This document shows positions 7,941 through 16,093 of a DNA stretch of 50,051 nucleotides, piece after piece. The position numbers and the translations under genes were made by a program. The notes under the pieces were generated by a model. It saw nothing but the letters and a program-made list of their open reading frames with translations, searched no databases and was not told the DNA's origin. Origin of the DNA: Dyella solisilvae (lineage in GTDB: Bacteria; Pseudomonadota; Gammaproteobacteria; Xanthomonadales; Rhodanobacteraceae); contig NZ_QQSY01000009.1 of the NCBI RefSeq assembly GCF_003351225.1, positions 1 to 50,051 on the forward strand. Direction: 5' to 3'. Within the stretch, counting starts at the first letter, position 1, and each line of letters starts with the position of its first letter.

Positions 7941-8948
7941 TCACCGATCGCGCGATTCCGACACGACCTGCCGCACCGCGTCGATGACCACCTGGGGTTT
8001 GTCGTACTGGATGTAGTGCGTGCTGTTGGGCACGATGACGTTGATGCCGCGCGATGACATCGCGGCGACCTGGAGGTGTAGGTCCTCCCACAGCAAGGTG
8101 CGCTGGTTGCGCTCGTCCTGCGTCTCGTCACTGCGCTTGGCGAACGGCGAATGGGTCAGCACGATGATCGGCATGTCGCCGAAGTCCTTGCGTGTGCCCC
8201 GGGCCTCGGCGGCGCTTTCGTAGAACACGTTCTCGCGCTCCGACGCTACGGCCGCCTGCCATCGCGGGCTCACCGCGTAGGCCTGTTGCGCCCGGTTGAT
8301 GTCCGGACTCACGCGTGCGTCCGGAACGCCGACGCATTTTTCATATGCGGGGGTGCCCATCACCAGCCCCTTCTCGGCCTCCGCGACGCAGGCGTGCGCA
8401 TCTTTCAGATAGGCGTCGTATCGGTCTTTCTGCCCAGGCACGCCAATCGCCCAACCTCGTGTCGACTGGTCCTCGTGTGATCCCTCGACAATGACCATTC
8501 CAGCGACGTCCGCGCGATACATGTCCGCAAACACCCTCACGTTCATGCCTGCCAGGGAGTGGCCCACCAGCACATACGGCGGCCTGATACCGGCGGCGGC
8601 CAGCAGGCGGTGAAGGTCCTCGGACTGGTTGCGTGGCGTGCTCGGCCGGCGCGCTGCATCACTGAAGCCAAGGCCCGCGCGATCGAACGAGCACACCTTC
8701 GTGCTGTGCGCCAGGGCTGGCTGCACCAACGCCCAGGAAATCGTGGAATCACCCATGCCGGCATCCATGATGACGGCTGGCGACCCGGACCCCAGGCAGT
8801 ACAGATTCAGGCGTTGGCCGCCACCAATATCGACGAGACGTGCTGGACGGGTATAGACCGGGTCGCTCACCAGCGGCGGTGTGGGTTCCTGCGCTCGACA
8901 CGCTGCACCCAACACCAGGGTCAGCGCGACCATTGTCCATGGCTTCAT
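7941..8948 (-). CDS. Secreted alpha/beta hydrolase
   Basis: 335 residues with a signal peptide (residues 1-19, ending GAACRAQ; the Cys context is not a canonical lipobox). It has an alpha/beta-hydrolase fold: nucleophile elbow GHSLAG at 129-134 (Ser131), oxyanion region near MDAGMGDS at 61-68, and catalytic His in NSTHYIQ at about 311. It is likely an esterase or haloperoxidase-like hydrolase acting outside the cytoplasm; the substrate is unknown. The frame runs up to 9341, but ATG 8948 has AAGGAAAATC directly upstream and starts the signal peptide. It is divergent from the diguanylate cyclase. Confidence 0.75.
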   Translation of the reverse strand: MKPWTMVALTLVLGAACRAQEPTPPLVSDPVYTRPARLVDIGGGQRLNLYCLGSGSPAVIMDAGMGDSTISWALVQPALAHSTKVCSFDRAGLGFSDAARRPSTPRNQSEDLHRLLAAAGIRPPYVLVGHSLAGMNVRVFADMYRADVAGMVIVEGSHEDQSTRGWAIGVPGQKDRYDAYLKDAHACVAEAEKGLVMGTPAYEKCVGVPDARVSPDINRAQQAYAVSPRWQAAVASERENVFYESAAEARGTRKDFGDMPIIVLTHSPFAKRSDETQDERNQRTLLWEDLHLQVAAMSSRGINVIVPNSTHYIQYDKPQVVIDAVRQVVSESRDR

Positions 8949-9303
8949 GATTTTCCTTGTATTGGTGTGGCCCGAGCATAGGGACCTGGGCGTAGGGTGG
9001 AGCCTATCGACCCGGCTTCGATAGTTACCGGAGGCTAAGGGCCAGTACAAGATGTCCGGACTGCGGGGCGACTGCCCCCGACACATCAGCCGTCCGGAAG
9101 GCCTATAGTGGCGCCTTCCGTTGCCACGTCGCCCGACGCTCCGCGCCTGTCCCATGATGGCCCATCGCGCCGCTGCCCTTCCCGCCCCAGGCCACGCCGG
9201 CCGCGGATGGCTGCATGCCCTGTCGCAGCAACGGCACGCATCTTGCCTGTCCATGGAATACCCCCAGCCGGTTCCGGCCGAGCACTGCTGAGCGAAACGC
9301 CCG
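8949..9303. other. Divergent intergenic region, 355 bp
   Basis: Separates the alpha/beta hydrolase (minus) from the GGDEF protein (plus) and must hold both promoters. I see no gene, RNA motif or clear operator in it. Confidence 0.5.
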
Positions 9304-10689
9304 ATGGACAGCCAGAAATTCAGCTCGCTCGAAAAGATCATGGACCTGCTGTGGGACGCGATCTGCGTGGTCGACGTCGAGGGGCGTTACCTTTTCGTCA
9401 ACGCTGCCTATGAGCGCATCTTCGGCTACCCGCCGTCGGAGGTGCTCGGGCGGCGCATGATCGAACTGGTGCACCCGGAGGATCGGGACCTCACCATGCA
9501 GACGGTGGCCGCCATCATGGACGGGCATCCGCAGCCGCATTTCCAGAACCGTTACATCCGCAAGGACGGTCGGGTCGTTCACATCATGTGGTCGGCGCGC
9601 TGGTCGGAACAAGACCGCGTGCGCATCGCGGTGGCACGCGACATCACGTCGCTCAAGCGCGCCGAGGCGATGACCTCCGCCCTCCATGCGATCTCCGAGG
9701 CTGCCCACGCCGCGGACAACCTGCCGGCGCTGTACGAGGAGATCCACCACATCATCGGGCGGCTGCTTCCCGCCGAGAACTTTTTCGTGGCGCTCTACGA
9801 CGCACGGCGCCATGAGGTGAGTTTTCCCTACTTCGTGGATGAGCGCGACGACGCGCCGCCCCCGCAGAGCCTGGACTCCGGCACGCTCGCGTCGGAACTG
9901 ATCCGGACCGGCCAACCGTTGTTGCTGACGCCTGCTCAGCTTGCCGACCCCTCACGTCCGCTGCATGGCGCCGATGCGTTGCACTGGCTGGGCGTGCCGC
10001 TGGTGACCCAGGGCAATGTGATTGGCGCGCTGGTGGTCCAGAGTTACTCGGACGCCACCCGCTACACCGAGGCCGACCAGGAGCTGCTGCAGTTCGTGTC
10101 AACCCAGGTGGCCGCGGCGATCGAGCGCAAGCGCGCCGAAGCACGGCTTCACCACATTGCACGGCACGATCCACTCACCGACCTGGCGAACCGCGACCTG
10201 TTCTACCAGCAGTTCGAGGCTGCGCTGGATAACGCCACGCGCTTCGGCGGCAACCTGGCCCTGCTTTACATCGACCTCGACAAGTTCAAGCAGGTGAACG
10301 ACCAGTACGGACACCACGTCGGTGACCAACTCCTGTGCGCCGTCGCGCAGCGCATTCGCAGCCAGCTGCGCGAAGGCGATGTGGTCGGACGCGTGGGCGG
10401 CGACGAGTTCGTGGTGCTGCTGGAACACATGCAGGCCCCTGCCGACAGCGTGGCCGTGGCGGAGAAATTGCGGGTGGCGCTGAACGAGCCATTCCCGCTG
10501 GCCGAGCGAAGCCTGCATGTCTCCATCAGCATCGGCATCGCCACCTTCCCTTTACACGGCGAGGATGCACGCGAGCTCACCCGCGCCGCCGACGACGCGA
10601 TGTACCAGGTGAAGAAAGGCGGCGGCAATCGCGTGCGCGTGGCGACCCAGCCGGATCGCCACGCGGACGAGGGCGCCATCTTCGGCTAG
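9304..10689 (+). CDS. PAS-GAF-GGDEF diguanylate cyclase
   Basis: 461 residues, cytosolic, no membrane segment. PAS domain ~8-122 (WDAICVVDVEGRYLFVN, FGYPPSEVLG, then a PAC-like end IAVARDITSLKRAE), GAF domain ~140-275, GGDEF domain ~290-450. The catalytic motif GGDEF is intact at 365-369. RxxD at 356-359, five residues before it, is a complete inhibitory I-site, so it should make cyclic di-GMP with product feedback. No EAL domain. The sensory domains suggest a redox, light or small-molecule input, which cannot be specified. Single-gene unit between two minus-strand genes. Confidence 0.9.
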   Translation: MDSQKFSSLEKIMDLLWDAICVVDVEGRYLFVNAAYERIFGYPPSEVLGRRMIELVHPEDRDLTMQTVAAIMDGHPQPHFQNRYIRKDGRVVHIMWSARWSEQDRVRIAVARDITSLKRAEAMTSALHAISEAAHAADNLPALYEEIHHIIGRLLPAENFFVALYDARRHEVSFPYFVDERDDAPPPQSLDSGTLASELIRTGQPLLLTPAQLADPSRPLHGADALHWLGVPLVTQGNVIGALVVQSYSDATRYTEADQELLQFVSTQVAAAIERKRAEARLHHIARHDPLTDLANRDLFYQQFEAALDNATRFGGNLALLYIDLDKFKQVNDQYGHHVGDQLLCAVAQRIRSQLREGDVVGRVGGDEFVVLLEHMQAPADSVAVAEKLRVALNEPFPLAERSLHVSISIGIATFPLHGEDARELTRAADDAMYQVKKGGGNRVRVATQPDRHADEGAIFG

Positions 10690-10766
10690 CGTCGCCGCAC
10701 GGCGCCTTGTGCCGCGCGACGTCTGATCAGTGGATCGGGTTGAACCGTCGGCCTGCCGCCTGCTCG

Positions 10767-11840
10767 CTACAGCTTGATGTAGAGCTGTCGCCGATCCATC
10801 GCAAACACGATCAGCCACCACACGCCGACGAACACGAGCGCGAAGGCGAGCGACGTCACGTAGGGGCCCGCCAGCGGAGTGATCCGGCTGGCGAAGGCGC
10901 GCTGGTACAGGGGATCCTGGATGCCAAGGCCGGGCAGCAGGATCTGCATCAGCTCCGAGCCTGCATAAGCCGCCACCGCATTCACGCCAAAGCGGCGACC
11001 GATCGCGGGCCAGCCTCGTCGGTCGATCAGCAGGTGGAACAAGGCCAGCGCCAGCATCGCCCAACCCGCCGTCCACAGCACGAACGATGAAGTCCACAGA
11101 TTCTTGTTCAGTGGCAGCAGCAGCGACCACGCAATGCCCAGCACCAATGACGCCACTCCCGCCGCCAGCAGCGGCCGCATTTTCTCGTCACGCAGCCATT
11201 GCCCAGCGCGCAATCCGAGCAGGCTCGTGGCCAGTGACGGTATGCAGCCAAGCAGGCCTTCGGGATCATGGCCCAGGCCTGTCACCGGATCGATCAGATA
11301 CACCGTCCGCCCGAACACTGCGAAGTCGCTTCGGCTGACGATGTTGACGAATGGGTCCAGCGTGCCGCCGAGCAGCAACAGAGCCCAGTAGCCGAGCAGG
11401 CACACGGCGATGGCCAGCCACTGCGTACGCGGTTTCGTGTAGATGGCGAACAGCGCCGCGCCGGCGAAGCACACGGCGATGCGCTGCAACACGCCGGGCA
11501 AGCGCAGGTGGGCGCCGGGCATGATCAGCCAGGCCAGCACGTTGATCGCCACGCCCAGCAGCAGGATGCGCAGCCCGCGCTTGAGCGCAGCCCGGGCAAG
11601 CGCGCCGCGGTCGGCGCCTTGCTCCAGCCGCGGCCCAATCGCCAGCGCGATCGACACGCCCACCACGAACAGGAAGAACGGAAACACCAGGTCGGTGGGC
11701 GTGCATCCGTTCCATTCAGCGTGCTCGAGCGGCCAGTAGACGTGGCCCCAGTCGCCGGGGTCATTCACCAACAACATCAACGCAACGGTGCAGCCACGCA
11801 ATGCGTCGACGGACGCAAGGCGTCGCAACGCTGCCTTCAC
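10767..11840 (-). CDS. nagX: NagX, NAGLU acyltransferase-like membrane protein
   Basis: 357 residues, about ten transmembrane helices, with the opening RLASVDALRGCTVALMLLVN and DLVFPFFLFVVGVS typical of the heparan-alpha-glucosaminide N-acetyltransferase-like (DUF5009/DUF1624) family. In GlcNAc clusters this gene is called nagX; its biochemical role there is unsettled, with aminosugar acetylation across the membrane or transport proposed. It overlaps the GH20 gene by 4 bp (ATGA), so the two are translationally coupled, and it is the last gene of the left arm of the nag locus. Confidence 0.85.
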   Translation of the reverse strand: MKAALRRLASVDALRGCTVALMLLVNDPGDWGHVYWPLEHAEWNGCTPTDLVFPFFLFVVGVSIALAIGPRLEQGADRGALARAALKRGLRILLLGVAINVLAWLIMPGAHLRLPGVLQRIAVCFAGAALFAIYTKPRTQWLAIAVCLLGYWALLLLGGTLDPFVNIVSRSDFAVFGRTVYLIDPVTGLGHDPEGLLGCIPSLATSLLGLRAGQWLRDEKMRPLLAAGVASLVLGIAWSLLLPLNKNLWTSSFVLWTAGWAMLALALFHLLIDRRGWPAIGRRFGVNAVAAYAGSELMQILLPGLGIQDPLYQRAFASRITPLAGPYVTSLAFALVFVGVWWLIVFAMDRRQLYIKL

Positions 11841-14143
11841 TGGCTACCCTCGCTGGCCGGCAGCACTGAGGCATCGCCTATGCCATACAGCGGCCCGGTG
11901 ATCGGCGAGGTGAATACCAGGCAGAGGTCATGCACGCCGGCCTGCCTGACCAGGGCGCCCCGCAGCGTGAAGCTCAGCGGCCCGCCTTCGGGCAGCGGCA
12001 GCGTGCCGAGGGTCTTGCCCTTGCAGTTGTCCAGACGAACCACCAGCTCGCCCTGCGGCGTGCCGGCCTTGTGCGCCACCACCAGCTTGGCCTCGTGCGC
12101 CAGCTGGTAATTGCGCGGCAGGCGCGCGACATCCACGCGGATCGCCGCAATGCCGTCGAGATCCGCCGCACGGTAGAGGCGACAGTTATCGAACACGTTG
12201 ATCAGATACGTCGGGGCGAGGCTGGTCGCGTCAGGCGTGGGCTGCACGCGCAGGCGGAAATCGCTGCCCGGGCAGTTGTCCAGCTCACCGGTGCTGCGGG
12301 TGCGTAGCGCGGGCACGTCCAGCACGCGCTGTCGCGGCGCCGCCAGCGGCGTGCCATCGGCGCCGATCGCCACCGCGCTGATCGTGGTGGGGAGCTTCAC
12401 CGTGAACGGATGGACATACAGCGGCGAGCTGGCGCCCGGCTCGCTGCCATCGATGGTGTAGTGCAGGTTGCCGTAGCGGGCCTGGTTGGACAGTGTCACC
12501 TGCGCCTTGCCGCCGCGGATGGCGGCGTTGCGGTCAACGTCGACGGATGCGGCGAACGCGCTGTCGGCATAGCCGATGTCCTGCACGCGGTAGCGCGCCA
12601 GCTGAGCCGGCAGGCGATTGAGGAAATCGTGCCACTCACGGCCGGTGGCCGGCGTCCACGCGGCCTCGGCCAGCGCATCCATGCGCGGGAACACCGCGTG
12701 CTCGATGTGGCGCAGCGTGGGCATGTGCTCGGTCCACATGTTGGCCTGCATGCCGAGCACGTGTTTCGCCTGGTCGGCGGTGAGCACCTTGGGCACCGCC
12801 TCGAAGTCGTAATAGCTCTGCAACGACATCGACGGGAGGCGGCCGGTGGTCTCGTCGGCGCGATCGCTCTGCATCTGGTCCAGGTACAACTGCGGCGCCG
12901 GCGACAGCACCACGTCGTGACCCTGCTTGGCCGCATCGATGGCGCCCTGGGTGCCGCGCCATGACATCACGGTGGCGCTGGCCGGCAGGCCGCCTTCCAG
13001 GATTTCATCCCAGCCGATCAGCCGACGGCCGTGAGCGGCGAGGTACTGGCCCATCTGGCCGATGAACCAGCTCTGCAGCTGGTTCTCGTTCTTCAGGCCA
13101 AGCGCATGCATGCGCGCCTGCACGGCGGCGGATGCCTGCCACTGGTCCTTCACCGCCTCGTCGCCGCCCACGTGGATATAGGTGGACGGGAACAGCGCCA
13201 TCACCTCGTCGAGCACGTCCTGCAGCACGCGCACAGTGTGGTCGTCGACGTTGTAGAGATACGGATGCACGCCCCAGTCGGGCGAAACGGGCGGACGCCT
13301 GCCAGTGACGCCCAGTTCGGGATACGAGGCGACCGCCGCCTGCGCATGGCCCGGCATGTCGATCTCGGGAACCACCGTGATGTGGCGGTCGTGGGCGTAG
13401 GCGACGATCTCGCGGATCTGATCCTGCGTGTAGTAGCCGCCATAACGCCCCGGCTCGCCACCCTGCCCGACGTCGGGCGGCGTGCGCCAGGCGCCGATGC
13501 GGGTCAGCTCGGGATAGCGCTTGATCTCGATGCGCCAGCCCTGGTCATCGGTGAGGTGCCAGTGCAGCACGTTGAGCTTGTGCTGCGCCATCTGGTCGAT
13601 CAGCGTGCGCACTTCGTCCGGCGTCTGGAAGTGGCGTGCGGAGTCCAGCATCATGCCGCGCCAGGCGAAACGCGGCTGGTCGCTGATGTGCACGCCTTCC
13701 ACGCGCACATCGCCGCTGCCCTGCGCCGGCGTCATCAGCTGCCACGCGGTGACGGCGCCATAGAACAGGCCCGCCTCGTCGCGCGCCAGCACGCGGATGC
13801 CCTGCGGCGTGACGTCGAGGGTGTAGCCCTCCGCCTCCTTCACCGGCGCCTGCGGGTCGCGCTTGAGAATGATGGCGGGCCCTTGCACGGCGTCCTGCGT
13901 CACCACCAGCGGCAGGTGGCGCGTGCGCTCGGTGAGTGCGGCGAGATAGTCCGCCGTGCGCCGCGCTTCGCTGTCACCGGCATCCACCACGATCGGCGTC
14001 TTTGCCGTCACCGTGAACGCCTCGCCGACCTGGCTCACCTGTGCGGGCATCGGGATCAGCGGCGGCTGGCTTGCGCCGGCGCCGTGGGCAAGCGTGGCGA
14101 TGCCGAACAGGGCAAGGCACAGGATGCGGCGTGTGGTTCTCAT
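11837..14143 (-). CDS. Beta-N-acetylhexosaminidase, GH20
   Basis: 768 residues. Signal peptide (1-~20), then the GH20b domain, then the (beta/alpha)8 GH20 catalytic domain (~150-510) with the catalytic pair D328-E329 in HVGGDEAVKDQW. A C-terminal ~200-residue region has a chitobiase-like Ig domain and an extra beta domain. It removes terminal GlcNAc from chito-oligosaccharides in the periplasm or at the outer membrane. Start chosen at ATG 14143 (GAGGG upstream) rather than the longer frame to 14218. It is coupled to nagX by an ATGA overlap and lies 20 bp from the GH9 gene, so the three form one operon. Confidence 0.93.
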   Translation of the reverse strand: MRTTRRILCLALFGIATLAHGAGASQPPLIPMPAQVSQVGEAFTVTAKTPIVVDAGDSEARRTADYLAALTERTRHLPLVVTQDAVQGPAIILKRDPQAPVKEAEGYTLDVTPQGIRVLARDEAGLFYGAVTAWQLMTPAQGSGDVRVEGVHISDQPRFAWRGMMLDSARHFQTPDEVRTLIDQMAQHKLNVLHWHLTDDQGWRIEIKRYPELTRIGAWRTPPDVGQGGEPGRYGGYYTQDQIREIVAYAHDRHITVVPEIDMPGHAQAAVASYPELGVTGRRPPVSPDWGVHPYLYNVDDHTVRVLQDVLDEVMALFPSTYIHVGGDEAVKDQWQASAAVQARMHALGLKNENQLQSWFIGQMGQYLAAHGRRLIGWDEILEGGLPASATVMSWRGTQGAIDAAKQGHDVVLSPAPQLYLDQMQSDRADETTGRLPSMSLQSYYDFEAVPKVLTADQAKHVLGMQANMWTEHMPTLRHIEHAVFPRMDALAEAAWTPATGREWHDFLNRLPAQLARYRVQDIGYADSAFAASVDVDRNAAIRGGKAQVTLSNQARYGNLHYTIDGSEPGASSPLYVHPFTVKLPTTISAVAIGADGTPLAAPRQRVLDVPALRTRSTGELDNCPGSDFRLRVQPTPDATSLAPTYLINVFDNCRLYRAADLDGIAAIRVDVARLPRNYQLAHEAKLVVAHKAGTPQGELVVRLDNCKGKTLGTLPLPEGGPLSFTLRGALVRQAGVHDLCLVFTSPITGPLYGIGDASVLPASEGSQ

Positions 14144-14163
14144 CGGTCCCTCGTGGTCAGACG

Positions 14164-15993
14164 TCAATCGTGGGGAAGGCTGATGGCAAACAGATACCAC
14201 GCATCGTGTGGCAGCCACTGTTCGGTCCAGCGCCAGTCATCGTCCTTGCCAGTCTGGGCATAGCCGAGATTGAAGGCGATGCCTTCCTCGTCGGTCAGGC
14301 CCGAGGTGATGCCGTTGATGATGGCGCCCGGCGCGTTGGTGTACTCGTAGGAGTCGAAGAACATGTAGCCAGCGTTGTTCTGGCCACTGCCCATCAGCAT
14401 GCTGCTGTCGTAGGGATTGCGTCCAAGAATCCAGTGCAGCTGGTTCCACGCATAGGCTTGCAACTTGCTGCGGAACGCCGCGTCGTCGGCATACAGCGGC
14501 GCTGCCGCCCGCGCCGCCGCGGCGAGCGAAGCCAGCCGCGCGTTCTCACCCTGCCACCACGGCGCCGCCTCGGTGTCGTGGGGGAAGAAGAATGCCGCGC
14601 GTACCTTGCCGTCTCCGCCACGCACCAGCTGGCGCGCATATCCGAACGGGTTGCCGACCTGACCGGTGAGCGCCAGCTCCGCTTCCAGTGAGCGACGCAC
14701 CACAGCGCGCAGCTTGGCCTGGCGGCCGGCGTCGGCGATGCCGGCATATTCCACCAGCGCCACCACGGGCAGGCCGGCGTCGGTCGGATGGAAGAACGGC
14801 CGCGTGCCGTCGTCCGCGCGCCAGTAATCGCGGTAACCGCCATGGGTGACCAGGCGCGCCATCAGTCGATCAGCACGCTTGTCCGCCGCGCGGCGCCAGG
14901 TGTCGTCATGGGTGGCGCCATACAGCTCGACAGCCGCCAGCAGCGCGCAATAGTCGTCGACGATGTTTTCCTTGCCGTCGTTGATCAGCTCGCGGTTGTG
15001 CGCATCGAGAAAACGGTAGGCATCCTCGGCGGCCTTGAGATAATCCGCGTCGCGGAATTCTCCGTCCACACCGGTGCTTGCGGCCACGGCCAGCGCGGCG
15101 ATCGCCATGCCGCCGCCGGCGCGGAAGCTCGCCTCGTAGGCATGCGGGCCATGGGCTGGCTGCGTCACCTGTTCGGTGTGGTCGCCCGGCTTCAACTTGA
15201 TCTGCGTGCGCCAGTTCGGATCGCCGATGTGGCGATCCTGCGGCAGCTTGCCCGGACCGGTGGCGTCGATGGATTGGTAGAACGAGCCATCCGGGCGCTT
15301 GTCGCGCACCAGGAAGTCGGCTCCAAACAAGCCTTCGTCGAGCAGACGGCGCTGATATTCGTGGAAGTTGCCGTCCTGCCGCGCCTCCAGCTGCTGCCAG
15401 CTTCGCAGCAGGCTCCAGGCCGCCAGCGGCAACTGCTGGGTATTGAAGTAGCTGGTGAGATTCTGGTGCGACAGGTGGATGCCGTAGTCGCCGGTCGCGT
15501 CGTACCAGCCACCATGGAGATCGAGCGTGCCCGGCTGACCATCCGGCCGCGCCAGTTGTCGATCCGCCTTGTCGAGCAGGCCGCTCGAACGCTGGCCCTT
15601 GAAGTAATAAACAACGTCGGACAGGGTGTGGCGCTCGAGCACGTTGTCCTGCACCTCGAACGGCCAGGAACGCGACTCGCGCCCGCCCTCGCCCAGCGTC
15701 ACCACGTAACGACCCGGCGTCACCAGGCCACTGAAATCCGCTATCGCATAGGTGTCATCGCCCCAGCGGGCGACCGTACCGGCCTGACCCAGCTCGCCTT
15801 TCCAGGCCACTTTGCCGGTGTCGGTGTCGATGACGCGAAAGTTTCGATCGCCCGATGGATCCATCACCACCGCCTGCTTGGGCGCGTGGGTGTCGTAACC
15901 GACCTGGTCCACCAGCACCTTCACGCCGAGCGCCTGTGCGCTGTTGGCCAACAGGACCAGCAGCACCAACACCAAGGGGCGTCCTCGCCTCAT
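14164..15993 (-). CDS. Glycoside hydrolase family 9 enzyme
   Basis: 609 residues. Signal peptide 1-21 (RRGRPLVLVLLVLLANSAQA). N-terminal cellulase-type Ig domain ~22-115, beginning VLVDQVGYDTHAPK. Six-hairpin GH9 domain ~120-605 with GGWYDATGDYG at 161-171 holding the candidate nucleophile-activating Asp residues, and the C-terminal acid in LTDEEG (~569-570). Family knowledge: GH9 includes cellulases but also exo-glucosaminidases in chitin-using Vibrionaceae. The position beside GH20 and nagX suggests glucosaminidase-type action on chitosan oligomers (inference). Start ATG 15993 has GGAGAG upstream. Confidence 0.85.
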   Translation of the reverse strand: MRRGRPLVLVLLVLLANSAQALGVKVLVDQVGYDTHAPKQAVVMDPSGDRNFRVIDTDTGKVAWKGELGQAGTVARWGDDTYAIADFSGLVTPGRYVVTLGEGGRESRSWPFEVQDNVLERHTLSDVVYYFKGQRSSGLLDKADRQLARPDGQPGTLDLHGGWYDATGDYGIHLSHQNLTSYFNTQQLPLAAWSLLRSWQQLEARQDGNFHEYQRRLLDEGLFGADFLVRDKRPDGSFYQSIDATGPGKLPQDRHIGDPNWRTQIKLKPGDHTEQVTQPAHGPHAYEASFRAGGGMAIAALAVAASTGVDGEFRDADYLKAAEDAYRFLDAHNRELINDGKENIVDDYCALLAAVELYGATHDDTWRRAADKRADRLMARLVTHGGYRDYWRADDGTRPFFHPTDAGLPVVALVEYAGIADAGRQAKLRAVVRRSLEAELALTGQVGNPFGYARQLVRGGDGKVRAAFFFPHDTEAAPWWQGENARLASLAAAARAAAPLYADDAAFRSKLQAYAWNQLHWILGRNPYDSSMLMGSGQNNAGYMFFDSYEYTNAPGAIINGITSGLTDEEGIAFNLGYAQTGKDDDWRWTEQWLPHDAWYLFAISLPHD

Positions 15994-16040
15994 GCCATCG
16001 CTCTCCCGACTGGATGTGGAGCTCTTGCGCATCCCCGGAC

Positions 16041-16071
16041 AAAAATCGGGCCCGGCAAAACGCCGGGCCCG
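16041..16071 (-). terminator. Rho-independent terminator after TonB receptor gene
   Basis: Perfect 10-bp GC stem (16047-16056 with 16062-16071), 5-nt loop, followed on the minus strand by ATTTTTG. It lies 23 bp past the receptor stop and before the GH9 start, so the receptor mRNA is at least partly ended here. Confidence 0.9.
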
Positions 16072-16093
16072 TTGGGCGGGGAGGTAGCCTCAA

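Noticed and set aside
9103-9915. 270-codon minus-strand frame over the GGDEF gene start
   Set aside because: Shadow of the PAS-GAF-GGDEF coding strand, with no domain of its own.
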